Assembly: GCA_903885565.1 (NCBI GenBank)
Contig: CAISJI010000022.1
Location: 24,525 to 88,524 of the forward strand
Direction: 5' to 3'
DNA: 64,000 nt
From: an uncultured Planctomycetaceae bacterium
GTDB lineage: Bacteria; Planctomycetota; Planctomycetia; Pirellulales; UBA1268
Under the pieces are notes generated by a model. The model was not told the DNA's origin. It did not search any database and saw nothing but the letters and a program-made list of their open reading frames with translations. Made by a program: the position numbers and the translations under genes. This document shows positions 54,264 through 63,145 of this stretch, in pieces; the first letter of the stretch is position 1; the number at the start of each line of letters is the position of its first letter.

Positions 54264-54436
54264 CCGCCTGAAGGCTGAGGGGCGAAACACGGAGCCCCAC
54301 TCAAAGAGAAGCGGCAGCACGGAAGCGGGCCGCGGCTTTGAGCAGAAACCAGTGCAGTGTCCGTCCAATCGCTCCCGGAAACGGTTCAGGTTCCCCGCCC
54401 CCCTGGGATCTGGACCGTTCCGGGGGCCTTTTTTTT
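54264..54436 (+). ncRNA. Candidate structured non-coding RNA or attenuator leader
   Basis: About 170 nt between a promoter-like sequence and an intrinsic terminator, with no plus-strand gene in it. Three successive hairpins are seen. Hairpin 1 is GGGGC/GCCCC (54279-54298). Hairpin 2 is CTCAAAG...GCGGC pairing with GCCGC...CTTTGAG (54300-54342). Hairpin 3 is the terminator. The TGAG before hairpin 1 can also pair with the CTCA that begins hairpin 2, so two alternative folds are possible. It is either a free small RNA or a leader regulating the gene at 54497. It matches none of tmRNA, 6S, SRP RNA or RNase P as far as I can judge by eye. Confidence 0.5.
54374..54436 (+). terminator. Strong intrinsic terminator
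   Basis: CCCGGAAACGGTTCAG (54374-54389) pairs with CTGGACCGTTCCGGG (54410-54424) with one bulged base, and is followed by GGCC and eight T (54429-54436). It is the best terminator in the window, yet no plus-strand coding gene ends before it, which is the main evidence for a non-coding transcript. Confidence 0.75.
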
Positions 54437-54496
54437 GCGCCTTGGTTCCCGGGCTCCCGGCCTCCCGGACCTCCAGCCGGCTATAGTGGGCTGACC

Positions 54497-54736
54497 ATGA
54501 CCGCTCCTCCCGCCCCTCCCGGTGCCGAACGCATCCTTCGCTGGATCATGGTGGGGATTGTGATTTGGGGATCGATCCACGCCCTCGGCGCCTGGACACT
54601 CAACCACGATGCCCGCCGCCCCGTGGTGGTGCTCGTCTGCGTGGCCGGTTTTCTGGGATTTTGGCTGACGATGCTGGCGGCCCGCCGGCGCCGACTCAAC
54701 CGCGACATTGCCGCCGCCCAGCGCAGCCGCGGGTAA
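54497..54736 (+). CDS. Small two-helix membrane protein
   Basis: 79 residues from the ATG at 54497. Two hydrophobic segments (RWIMVGIVIWGSIHALGAW and VVVLVCVAGFLGFWLTMLAA) are separated by a short polar turn and followed by a basic tail (RRRRLNRD). No known family recognised. It starts 60 bp after the strong terminator, so its expression may depend on read-through or on its own promoter. Confidence 0.65.
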   Translation: MTAPPAPPGAERILRWIMVGIVIWGSIHALGAWTLNHDARRPVVVLVCVAGFLGFWLTMLAARRRRLNRDIAAAQRSRG

Positions 54737-54778
54737 CGGCAGGTGACAGGCCTGCCTCTGGGTGAACGATTCATCACT

Positions 54779-54914
54779 GTCCGTGGAAAAAGTCACCCAT
54801 GAACCTCTCGATTGAAGCCAATCCACTCGGTCGCCCGGCGGAAAACCCGAGGTTTTCCAAGACCGACGGGGATCGCATCCAGCGCTGCTGCCCTGTATCG
54901 GCAGCCTGCTAGGG
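54779..54914 (+). repeat. Dispersed structured repeat, copy C
   Basis: About 136 bp, the most diverged copy. It starts CCGTGGAAAAAGTCA like the others. Hairpins: GATTG/CAATC (54810-54823), CGGTC...GGAAAAC/GTTTTCC...GACCG (54828-54865) and ATCGC/GCGCT with one mismatch (54872-54885). It ends GCAGCCTGCTAGG. Base changes relative to A and B preserve pairing in the first two stems. Confidence 0.75.
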
Positions 54915-54960
54915 TGCGAATCGATGGTGTGAGCAGGGCAGGTCACAGAGTTTTCACAGC

Positions 54961-56115
54961 ATGAAATCCCCGCTTGCCCATCTCAACGAGGCCATCGCTG
55001 CCCATCAGGCGTTGCCCCTTGAACTGGCAATCTCCCGACGCAGTGCCAGCGAACTCAAATACACCGTTCACACGCTGGGAGAGGCCGAACTTCACACCCC
55101 GAACGCCGGGGATATCGATATAGACGAGCATCTGCCCGGACTGCGGTGGTGGAGACGCCCTCACCTGCACGATGCCCGGTACAGCCTGCAACTGGAGAAC
55201 GCCTCAATCCCCGCCGGTTCCATCAACCCGGCAACATTCGACCGCGACGGCTGTCTCGTGGCTGAAAGCCTCGTGCAAAATCCGCTCCAGCGCGGCCGGC
55301 TCACGACGATCTACAGCCCCCTGGCTTTCGGGAAAAAACGCCTGCGCAACTGCCTGAAGCGCTGGACCGTTATCGACGAGGGACTGCTGCTGGCGACCCA
55401 GTTCAGCAGCAATTACTACCATTTTCTGATCGACATCCTCGGCAAGCTCGAGACCGCTGCAATGCTGGCAAGAATGGGGCTGGTTCGCGACGTGCCCTTG
55501 CTGATGCCCGCCGGGCTGCCGGGATTCGCCCGCCACTACATCGAGCTGCTCGATCTGGGACCGGTGCAGTATCTCCACGACAAAATCCGGGTGCGGAAAT
55601 TGCATTTGCCCGCGCTGTGTCGAACGGTCAACTTTCACCGTCCGTCGAGCGTCCGATACCTACGAGACTCAATCGTTGCCCGCGTGCAGGCGGCCGGCCC
55701 CATTCCCCCACCGACGCACGACAGGATCTACATCAGCCGGCAGGACGCACGCGCCCGGGCCAATCCGGCGGAAGCAGAGGTCGAAACAATTTTCAAACGC
55801 CACGGGTTTGCGGTGGTGAACATGTCGCGTCTACCGGTTCGGGAGCAGGTACAACTGATGCTCGGCTGCCGGGTCCTGGCCGGATTTCACGGAGCAGGCC
55901 TGACGAACCTGATCTTCATGCCTGTGCCGCAGGTGTTTGAACTGTTTGGGGCCCCCCACGACTTTCTGTCTTTCTACATGAATCTGACCTCGGGTTTGGG
56001 GGGGCGGTATCGGGGATTCGCCGCCTACGACACCGATACCGCGACGATGCTGCGCCGGCTGGACGACCTGCTCGGCGCGACACTCCCGCTTTGGAATCCG
56101 GCGCGGGCCGATTGA
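54961..56115 (+). CDS. GT61-family glycosyltransferase
   Basis: 384 residues. The DUF563/GT61 core is seen: SSNYYHFLIDILGKLE, RIYISRQDARAR and VLAGFHGAGLTNLIFM, in which the HGAGLTN segment is the family hallmark. No signal peptide. It probably adds a sugar (often xylose-type in characterised members) to a cell-surface glycan. It is isolated from other glycan genes; repeat copy C lies just upstream. Confidence 0.88.
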   Translation: MKSPLAHLNEAIAAHQALPLELAISRRSASELKYTVHTLGEAELHTPNAGDIDIDEHLPGLRWWRRPHLHDARYSLQLENASIPAGSINPATFDRDGCLVAESLVQNPLQRGRLTTIYSPLAFGKKRLRNCLKRWTVIDEGLLLATQFSSNYYHFLIDILGKLETAAMLARMGLVRDVPLLMPAGLPGFARHYIELLDLGPVQYLHDKIRVRKLHLPALCRTVNFHRPSSVRYLRDSIVARVQAAGPIPPPTHDRIYISRQDARARANPAEAEVETIFKRHGFAVVNMSRLPVREQVQLMLGCRVLAGFHGAGLTNLIFMPVPQVFELFGAPHDFLSFYMNLTSGLGGRYRGFAAYDTDTATMLRRLDDLLGATLPLWNPARAD

Positions 56116-56167
56116 CTTCCGTGGCCTCGCGGCAAACGGGTTGGTTTGAGTCTGGCGCCGAGCCGTC

Positions 56168-57436
56168 TCAGCGCGACAGCATCGGCACGCCCACCGTTTG
56201 GCCGTAGGCCTTGAGGAGGTCGTCGAGCGACGCCCGAAACGTCTTCTGGAGCGCCTCCTCGACCCCCTGCCCCTCCTTCAATCCCTGCACGAAGGCCACA
56301 AATTTTTTCCGGTCGCGGGCGAGGAGCATTTTCACCAGACCAGAGGCGATTCCATACTGCACCGGCTGGATATGTGCGGAGGGTCGATCGTCAAAAAATC
56401 CGGGGCCAACGCTGCCAGTGGAACGCATGTATTCCAGCGCCTTGGCCTCCTTGAGCGGCACCTGCTGGCAGGCCGGAACCACCTGCGTGCCCACCCATTC
56501 GGCAATACCTTCGTTGAGCCAGTTGGGGAACTGAACGGGCGATTTCCAGCGATGGTTGAATCCGTGGCTCGTCTCATGCACCAGCATGTGTGCGAAGGCG
56601 GAGGCATCGTCGCCGGAGTAGCAGGCCATGACCACGCGACCATCGCTGCGCTGGTGGCAGACGCCAAAGGCGGCGGGGAGCGCCCCTTCCATAAACCGAC
56701 CCTCGAAGACAGCAAAATCGGCCTGCTTTTCAAATACGAACACCAGGCATTTCCCCCGCCACACCGGTTCCCCCCGCGGGATGCCGTAGAGATCGCACAG
56801 GGAATCGTGCATGGAATCAAGCGCGGCCTGAAAGGGGGCCAGCCGTCCGGCCGGCATGTCGGAGGCGACGAGAAATTCATGCGTGCTGGTCAGCTGCAGG
56901 GCCGGAAAGACCTGCCGCACGCGTGCCACAAATGCCTCCAATTCAGCCACCTGAGCCGCATGCTCCTCGGCCGAGAGCTGTGGCCAAGGGGCCACGCCAC
57001 GCGCTTGCATGCGCTGGAGCGAGGCCTCCTCCTGCTGCCGGTAGGTCTCGCGGAGCCGACGCACGCCCGGTGGCACGCCGCTGCCATCGGCCTCGTAGAG
57101 CGTGGCCCGGGCAGCCATGATCTTCACGATCCCCCGCGCCGGCACATTCACGATGCGGGACTCCCCTTCGGGGCGCAGGCGCAGGGCCGTTATCCGACCG
57201 CCCCGCTGCAAGACCTCCTCCAGCACCGGACGCACAAAGCGATTGCCGTTGGCGATTTCCACCAGATCGATCGTCTCTCCGACATGGGGTGCGAGCCGCT
57301 CGGCCAGCCCCGGCAGGGGCCCTTGCCCCCAGGCGGCCCCGGACTGGGATCGACGAGCGCCAAAAACCAGCTCGCTGGCAGCGTCTCCGCCGCAAAGGAT
57401 GAACAGCATCAACAGGACGAAGCCTCCGCGCCTCAT
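56168..57436 (-). CDS. Secreted gluzincin-like putative metallopeptidase
   Basis: 422 residues from the ATG at 57436, which overlaps the upstream gene's TGA as ATGA, so translation is coupled. A signal peptide (GGFVLLMLFILCGGDAASE) starts it. A zinc site is visible as HETSH (near 287-291), followed 18 residues later by NWLNEGIAEW, whose Glu is the third ligand in gluzincins such as the peptidase MA-like and DUF1570 groups. About 60 residues of linker contain QRMQARGVAPWPQLS. It would cleave proteins outside the cytoplasm. Whether it is active is not known. Confidence 0.78.
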   Translation of the reverse strand: MRRGGFVLLMLFILCGGDAASELVFGARRSQSGAAWGQGPLPGLAERLAPHVGETIDLVEIANGNRFVRPVLEEVLQRGGRITALRLRPEGESRIVNVPARGIVKIMAARATLYEADGSGVPPGVRRLRETYRQQEEASLQRMQARGVAPWPQLSAEEHAAQVAELEAFVARVRQVFPALQLTSTHEFLVASDMPAGRLAPFQAALDSMHDSLCDLYGIPRGEPVWRGKCLVFVFEKQADFAVFEGRFMEGALPAAFGVCHQRSDGRVVMACYSGDDASAFAHMLVHETSHGFNHRWKSPVQFPNWLNEGIAEWVGTQVVPACQQVPLKEAKALEYMRSTGSVGPGFFDDRPSAHIQPVQYGIASGLVKMLLARDRKKFVAFVQGLKEGQGVEEALQKTFRASLDDLLKAYGQTVGVPMLSR

Positions 57437-58581
57437 TCTGATTCCGCGCATGACCGGCCCTCCCGACGCAGCTGCGTGCTGGAAACATCGTCGCGAAACA
57501 GCTCCTCCGGAATGCACCGGAGGATCGCCCGCAGGGGCTGCGGGAGGGGGAGCTTTGCCGGATCGAGATAGGCTCCGTCCCGGAGTCTTCCAAACACGAT
57601 CAGGCCCCGCGCGCCGGCAGCGATTTGGGCGACAGCCTGTTCCGCTGCCGCCTCTGAACCGCCGTAGTAGCGCGGATCCCCCAGGCGTAGACAGGTGTCG
57701 ATCCCCAGCACCCAGATGGCCTCCGGAAAGAGTGCAATCTTTTCCAGAAACGTCGGAGCCCGGGTGAGCCAGAGCGGGCGGTCGGCAAACTGCGCTGCCC
57801 GGATCGCCACTTCCGTATAGTCGAGCGGAGGCTTGTCAACATTCGTGACCGACAGCTCAAACTCCAACCGCTCTCCCGTCAGACTCTCCGCCAGAGCAGC
57901 CATCCGCCGATGGCCTTCATGGAGCGGATCGAACGAACCGGGCAACAGCAGTCTGGCGGGAGCCCCCGCGAGCGGCAGTCGCACCGCCGGCATGGTGCCG
58001 GCGATCAGGCGCTGCCATTCCACGGACGCCTCGGTGATCTGACATTCCACTTTTTCGCCCGGATGCAGCAGGCAGCTGGTCGTGTCGGCAGGTATGCCGC
58101 GGGCATGGGCAATGGTATCGAGGAGAAGTGCCGCTGACAGAGCCTCTTCGGCAGCCCGCGTCCGGGCATCCTTGATCAGCGTGAGTGTGGCCACGCGCGT
58201 GGCACAGAGCGTTTGCACCGCCGTCACCACCCGATGCTGCCCGCGTTTGGGTTCCAGCGTGGCAAGACTCGCCGTGACTGCCGCGCCGGTGGCTGCCGCG
58301 GGAGTGGCGCCGAGTTTGCAGGCTCGCTGCCAGGCCACCATCGCCAGCCTTCTGGCAGCACGGGACGAGCAGTAGGTTTCCTGCGGTCCGCCGAGCAGTT
58401 GGTCGACCGCTGCGCGGGCGTAGGGCACCACCCCCTCCAAAACCACCTGGCTCGCCCCTGGGGTGGAGAGCAGGCTGGAGATCGCCAGCGTGCCACCGCC
58501 GGTCGCCAGCATGACCAGCTGCGTCCCTTGGTCTCTGAGGGCTGGCAGCAGGGCGACGGGATCAGAAAGCGGTCGTGACAC
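57433..58581 (-). CDS. PncC/CinA-like domain fused to nucleotidyltransferase
   Basis: 382 residues. Residues ~1-165 resemble the CinA C-terminal (PncC, NMN amidohydrolase) domain: MLATGGGTLAISSLLSTPGAS, VPYARAAVDQLLG and AATGAAVTASLAT. Residues ~208-375 are a cytidylyltransferase-like domain with LLLPGSFDPLHEGH (HxGH, 221-224) and DDVSSTQLRREG near the end (the ISSTxxR counterpart). That order suggests an enzyme of NAD salvage (NMN deamidation plus adenylylation). Similar fusions are known in some bacteria and plants, without a firm function. Its stop overlaps the start of the protease gene. Confidence 0.8.
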   Translation of the reverse strand: MSRPLSDPVALLPALRDQGTQLVMLATGGGTLAISSLLSTPGASQVVLEGVVPYARAAVDQLLGGPQETYCSSRAARRLAMVAWQRACKLGATPAAATGAAVTASLATLEPKRGQHRVVTAVQTLCATRVATLTLIKDARTRAAEEALSAALLLDTIAHARGIPADTTSCLLHPGEKVECQITEASVEWQRLIAGTMPAVRLPLAGAPARLLLPGSFDPLHEGHRRMAALAESLTGERLEFELSVTNVDKPPLDYTEVAIRAAQFADRPLWLTRAPTFLEKIALFPEAIWVLGIDTCLRLGDPRYYGGSEAAAEQAVAQIAAGARGLIVFGRLRDGAYLDPAKLPLPQPLRAILRCIPEELFRDDVSSTQLRREGRSCAESE

Positions 58582-58787
58582 TCAAAACCAAAGCCTCACC
58601 CAGAGGGAATGCAGCGCGGGCTCTTGCCGTGAGATGCCCGCTTCACCCAGCAAAGTCGTGCGCACCAGCGATTTCGAATTGCCCAGTCCACCAAGCCTGC
58701 TTGGCTTTCCGTCGCCAGACCGCCCCGAAAAAACCCGCTCCAGCCGTTAGCGGCCGACTGCCGATTGGTTCGTTGGGAGACCTTTGC

Positions 58788-59444
58788 ATGCGCTTGTTCA
58801 TCATACAGTTTGGTTCCTTCCAAGCGGTGCGCCGGTCGGCGCTTCTCTCGCTGGTGGGGGCAGCCCTGGCAGTTGCCGCCCTTTCGACTGAGGGCACGAC
58901 AGCCGACACCGACACACCGGAGAGCGACACGGCGGCGGCAGAGAAAGCGGCACTGGAAAAAGATCCTGTCACCGATCTGCCGGCCAACCGGCCCTTCCCC
59001 GAAGCCGCAGCTGCGAAAAAACCGGCGGACACGTCCCCTTCCAAGGCGGCTGCCGCCGACAATCTGCTGCGTGGCATGCCGTCCAAGACGCCAGCCAAGC
59101 CGCCAGCCAAGCCGCTCAACCAACCGGTGCCCGAGGTGGAGAAGTTGCTGGCCAGAACGCTCCAGCCCCGGAGCGACCGCCCGTCTGACTGGTATGGGGG
59201 GATCGAACCGCTGCACTACGCCTGCGAACCGCGGTGGCTGAACCCCTGCATTCCTCCCCCCCCCTGCCATCCCAGCGAACCGCCCCATCCCTACGACTTG
59301 ATCGGGGTGCGGGGAGAGCCAACCTGCGGACCGATCTACAGCGGCCCCTGCGCGCCCCGCACCGGCACCCACGACGACTGTCGCTGGGCCACGCTGCACC
59401 GCTGGCACGACCGATTCTTCGACTGCTTCTACCGGCCAAAGTGA
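58788..59444 (+). CDS. Hypothetical secreted Pro/Cys-rich protein
   Basis: 218 residues from the ATG at 58788, with GGGAG eight bases upstream. A signal-type N-terminus (SALLSLVGAALAVAALS) is followed by a low-complexity Ala/Lys/Pro-rich region (AKTPAKPPAKPLNQP) and a Cys/Trp/Pro-rich end (HYACEPRWLNPCIPPPPC, then CGPIYSGPCAPRTG). It diverges from the PncC-fusion gene. No family recognised; possibly a surface protein stabilised by disulfides. Confidence 0.6.
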   Translation: MRLFIIQFGSFQAVRRSALLSLVGAALAVAALSTEGTTADTDTPESDTAAAEKAALEKDPVTDLPANRPFPEAAAAKKPADTSPSKAAAADNLLRGMPSKTPAKPPAKPLNQPVPEVEKLLARTLQPRSDRPSDWYGGIEPLHYACEPRWLNPCIPPPPCHPSEPPHPYDLIGVRGEPTCGPIYSGPCAPRTGTHDDCRWATLHRWHDRFFDCFYRPK

Positions 59445-59606
59445 CGCCGGAGTTCCGGTGGCTGGAGCGGTTGATCTGCCGGCTTGTGGCCACGGGGTGG
59501 GTTCCCTTGTGAAGCCCCCTGAAACGGGCCACACTGGGGCAGCCTGGACCGGGTAACGCAGACGCGTCTGCCGGCGTTCCAGAGGAACCGCCGCGGGGAC
59601 TTTTGG

Positions 59607-60692
59607 ATGCGGGTTGCGATCATCGGCATCGGCGCGATTGCGCGGATGCACGCCAGAGCATTGGCCGATATAGACGGCTTGGAACTGGTGGCGGCTTCCT
59701 GCCGCACGGAGGCCAAGGGACGGGCATTTGCCGAGGAATTCGGCTGCGTGTGGCACGCCGACACTCCCCGTATGCTCACGCGGGAGAAGCCCGACTTCGT
59801 CACCATCGCCACCCCCTCAGGGGCCCATCTCGATGCGGTCCTCCTGGCGGCGCGACGCGGCGTGCATGTGATTTGCGAAAAGCCGCTGGAAATTTCGCTC
59901 AAGCGGATCGACCGCATGCTCGCCGCCTGCGACAAGGCGGGCGTTTCGCTGGGGGCGATCTTTCCGCAGCGCTTCAATCCCGTGGTTGAGGCGGTGCATG
60001 CGGCAGCTGCCGCAGGACGATTCGGCCCGCTGGCGGTGGCCTCCAGTTCCGTGCCGTGGTGGCGCGACGACGCCTACTACGGGCCGGGGCGCTGGCAGGG
60101 CACGCTCGCCCTCGACGGCGGCGGGGCGCTGATGAATCAATCGATCCATGGGGTGGATGCCCTGCAATGGATCGCCGGGGCCACGATGCCAGACCTCGAT
60201 CGCTCCACCAACCCCGTGGAGAGCGTGATGGCGTTCACCGCCGTGCGGGCCCACGATCCGGCCCGGCTGGAGGTGGAGGACACCTGCGTGGCCATCCTTC
60301 GGTTCCGCAATGGCGCGGTGGGCCAGTTGCTCGCCGCCACCAGCCTGTTTCCGGGGCAGCTCCGCCGGTTTCTGATTGGGGGGCGCGACGGCACAGCGGA
60401 AATCCAGGAAGAGCAGCTGGTCACATGGCGATTTCGCTCGGAGGCCCCCGACGACGGCGCCACGCGCGTCCACCTCGGTGCCGCCAGTTCGACCTCTGGC
60501 GGAGCAGCCGATCCGATGGCGATCAACTACTCCTGCCACACGCGAAACATTGCCGCCTTTGTCGACAGCCTGCGGGCCGGCCGTCCCTGCGCCCTCGATG
60601 GCCGGGAGGGACGCAAGGCGGTGGCGATTGTGGAAGCCTGTTACCGAGCGGCCCGCACAGGACGCGTGGCCAAGGTGGCTGAGCCAGCATGA
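59607..60692 (+). CDS. Gfo/Idh/MocA-family oxidoreductase
   Basis: 361 residues. The Rossmann motif GIGAIARMHARAL is at the N-terminus. TPSGAHLDAVLLAARRGVHVICEKPLE carries the family's EKP signature. YYGPGRWQGTLALDGGGALMNQSIHGVDALQW has the conserved HxxD-type segment. It would be an NAD(P)-dependent dehydrogenase of a sugar or inositol. Its stop overlaps the start of a sugar isomerase (ATGA), so they act in one pathway. Substrate unknown. Confidence 0.93.
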   Translation: MRVAIIGIGAIARMHARALADIDGLELVAASCRTEAKGRAFAEEFGCVWHADTPRMLTREKPDFVTIATPSGAHLDAVLLAARRGVHVICEKPLEISLKRIDRMLAACDKAGVSLGAIFPQRFNPVVEAVHAAAAAGRFGPLAVASSSVPWWRDDAYYGPGRWQGTLALDGGGALMNQSIHGVDALQWIAGATMPDLDRSTNPVESVMAFTAVRAHDPARLEVEDTCVAILRFRNGAVGQLLAATSLFPGQLRRFLIGGRDGTAEIQEEQLVTWRFRSEAPDDGATRVHLGAASSTSGGAADPMAINYSCHTRNIAAFVDSLRAGRPCALDGREGRKAVAIVEACYRAARTGRVAKVAEPA

Positions 60693-61519
60693 CAGACCCG
60701 CGTTACAGCATCTGCAACGAAACGTTTGGGGATTGGCCGCTGGAGCGGGCCTGCGAGATGGCAGCAGGCTGTGGCTATGCAGGCCTTGAGCTCGCCCCGT
60801 TCACGCTCGCTCCGCTGGCGAGCGATCTGACCGCTGCCGACCGCACCCGCATCCGCCGCACCATTGAATCGGCAGGGTTGGAGTGTGTGGGCCTGCACTG
60901 GCTCCTGGCCAAAACAACTCGCTTCCACGTCACGCACCCCGACCCGGCCGTGCGGGCCACGACTGCGCTCTATCTGGGCGAGTTGGCAAGGTTATGCCGC
61001 GATCTGGGGGGACGGGTTCTGGTGTTTGGCTCGCCGGGCCAACGGAGTTGCCTGCCTAGTGTCGGGCCGGAGCAGGCGCGCGACCACCTCTTCGAAGTCT
61101 GCTCCCGCCTCCTCCCGACGCTGGAAGCGACCGACACGATCCTGGCGCTGGAGCCGCTTTCGCCTGCCGAAACCGATCTGCTCACCACGGCCGCAGAGAC
61201 CTGCCAACTCCTCGATCGGATCGGCTCGCCGCGGGTGCGTTTGCATCTGGATGTGAAGGCGATGGCAAGCGAACCGACCCCCATTCCAGAGAACATCCGC
61301 AGGCACGCAGCCGCTCTGGAACACTTCCACGCCAACGACACCAATCTCCAGGGACCGGGCTTCGGGGCGGTCGACTTCCACCCGATTTTTGCCGCTCTCG
61401 CCGACATTCGCTACGCAGGCTGGGTGAGCGTCGAGGTCTTCGATTATGCTCCGGGGCCGGAACGCTTGGCTCGCGAGAGCCTCGCCTACATGCGGAGGAT
61501 TGCCGCCGATGTGGGCTGA
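60689..61519 (+). CDS. Sugar phosphate isomerase/epimerase (xylose isomerase-like TIM barrel)
   Basis: 276 residues. A TIM barrel with the metal-ligand pattern of the AP endonuclease 2/xylose isomerase-like family: ILALEPLSP (Glu), RLHLDVKAM (Asp), HFHANDTN (His) and WVSVEVFDY (Glu). It starts with ATGA overlapping the oxidoreductase stop. Such oxidoreductase-isomerase pairs catabolise polyols or unusual sugars. An MFS transporter follows 109 bp later on the same strand and could import the substrate. Confidence 0.9.
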   Translation: MTDPRYSICNETFGDWPLERACEMAAGCGYAGLELAPFTLAPLASDLTAADRTRIRRTIESAGLECVGLHWLLAKTTRFHVTHPDPAVRATTALYLGELARLCRDLGGRVLVFGSPGQRSCLPSVGPEQARDHLFEVCSRLLPTLEATDTILALEPLSPAETDLLTTAAETCQLLDRIGSPRVRLHLDVKAMASEPTPIPENIRRHAAALEHFHANDTNLQGPGFGAVDFHPIFAALADIRYAGWVSVEVFDYAPGPERLARESLAYMRRIAADVG

Positions 61520-61628
61520 ATCGTCTGGGATCAACGGGCATCGGCACGATGCCTGGCGGTGTGGGGGATGGTGTTCACTTCTCTTTTTCACTTCTCTGTA
61601 GTTCTTGATTTCTTGGAAGGATTGACGC

Positions 61629-63038
61629 ATGGCCGAACTGCCGCACTTCGAGTCGTCGGGGCACCCCACGACAGATTCATCCTCAGGACCGTGGTATAGC
61701 GGCATGACGCGCTACCACTGGTTTGTGCTGACGGTGGCGGCGCTCGGCTGGTTGTTTGACTGTCTCGACCAACAGCTCTTCAATCTGGCCCGCAAGCCGG
61801 CGATGGAAACACTCCTGGCCACCGGCGGGGCCGCCGCGAGCTCCAAGGATGTTGACTTTTACGCCGGCCTGTCGACCTGCGTCTTCCTGGCGGGCTGGGC
61901 CACAGGAGGCCTCATCTTTGGCGTGATCGGCGACAAGATCGGCCGCGCCAAAACGATGATGATCACGATCCTCATCTATTCCCTCTGCACGGGACTTTCT
62001 GCGCTGTCCCAAGGGTTTTGGGATTTCGCCTTTTACCGGTTTATCACCGGTCTGGGAGTCGGGGGCGAGTTTGCGGTGGGAGTGGCGCTGGTGGCCGAGG
62101 TGATGCCCGATCGGGCCCGGCCCTATGCCCTGGGCCTGCTGCAGGCCCTCTCCGCGGTCGGCAATTTTGCCGCCGCCCTCATCGGTATTGGCCTGGGGCA
62201 GATGCAGTTGCTCACGGAATCGGGCAAGATCGCCGGCTGGGAGCCGTGGCGCTGGAAGTTTGTCATCGGTGCCCTCCCTGCGGTGCTGGCTTTGGCGATT
62301 CGCGCCGGCCTTAAGGAACCGGAAAAGTGGAAGGCGATGAAGGCCGAAGCCGACCGCACCGGCACCACGCTGGGAGGCTACAGCGCCTTGTTTGCCGAGC
62401 CGAGATGGCGCAAAAACGCAATTGTGGGAATGCTGCTGGCCTGCGCGGGGGTGATCGGCCTGTGGGGAATCGGCTTCTTCGCCATCGACCTCCAGAGAAG
62501 CGTGCTCAAGAAAACGTTCGAGGCCCAGGGATTCACCGGCCGCGATCTGGCCGGAAAGCTCACGATCTGGTCGGGGATCGCCTCGATGATGATCAATATT
62601 GGCGCCTTTTTCGGGATGCTGGTGGCGGCTCGGGTCTGCCAAAAACTGGGACGCAAGCCATTTTTTGCCATAGCATTTACCTCTGCCATGCTCTCCACGG
62701 CGATGGTGTTTAAGTATCTCGACGACATCAGCGACTTCTGGTGGATGCTGCCGATCATGGGCTTCTGCCAGCTCTCTGTCTTTGCCGGATATGCGATCTA
62801 TTTCCCGGAACTCTTCCCCACCCGGCTGCGGAGCACCGGCACCAGCTTCTGCTACAACGTTGGTCGGTTTGTGGCAGCTGGCGGTCCCTTTCTGCTGGGG
62901 CAGTTGTCGGCCGGCGTGTTTTCCGGCTACCCGGAGCCGATGCGGCCGGCCGGATTGGTGATGTGTCTGGTATTTCTGGTGGGGCTGGCGGTGCTCCCCT
63001 TTGCGCCCGAAACCAAGGGGCAGCAATTACCTGCCTGA
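61629..63038 (+). CDS. MFS transporter (sugar/aromatic-acid type)
   Basis: 469 residues; AAGGA eight bases upstream supports the start. About 12 membrane segments. Between helices 2 and 3 lies GDKIGRAKTMM (the GxxxDxxGR motif) and in helix 4-5 FYRFITGLGVGGEFAVGVALVAEVMPDRAR. PELFPTRLRSTG is the second-half counterpart. These are typical of the sugar porter and aromatic acid:H+ symporter branches. Placed after a sugar oxidoreductase/isomerase pair, it may bring in that sugar. Substrate not readable. Confidence 0.9.
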   Translation: MAELPHFESSGHPTTDSSSGPWYSGMTRYHWFVLTVAALGWLFDCLDQQLFNLARKPAMETLLATGGAAASSKDVDFYAGLSTCVFLAGWATGGLIFGVIGDKIGRAKTMMITILIYSLCTGLSALSQGFWDFAFYRFITGLGVGGEFAVGVALVAEVMPDRARPYALGLLQALSAVGNFAAALIGIGLGQMQLLTESGKIAGWEPWRWKFVIGALPAVLALAIRAGLKEPEKWKAMKAEADRTGTTLGGYSALFAEPRWRKNAIVGMLLACAGVIGLWGIGFFAIDLQRSVLKKTFEAQGFTGRDLAGKLTIWSGIASMMINIGAFFGMLVAARVCQKLGRKPFFAIAFTSAMLSTAMVFKYLDDISDFWWMLPIMGFCQLSVFAGYAIYFPELFPTRLRSTGTSFCYNVGRFVAAGGPFLLGQLSAGVFSGYPEPMRPAGLVMCLVFLVGLAVLPFAPETKGQQLPA

Positions 63039-63145
63039 ACCAGCTCCGCCATTTTTTCTGGCGCCGGCGAGGGGACTCCCCCGCAGCGTTTTGTTAAATT
63101 GCAGCAGGCCACAAGAACTGTTTTTCACACGGAGAAATATTTTCC

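Noticed and set aside
56198..57571. 457-codon plus-strand open frame
   Set aside because: Antisense to the gluzincin-like gene, which has a signal peptide, HExxH site and coupled start.
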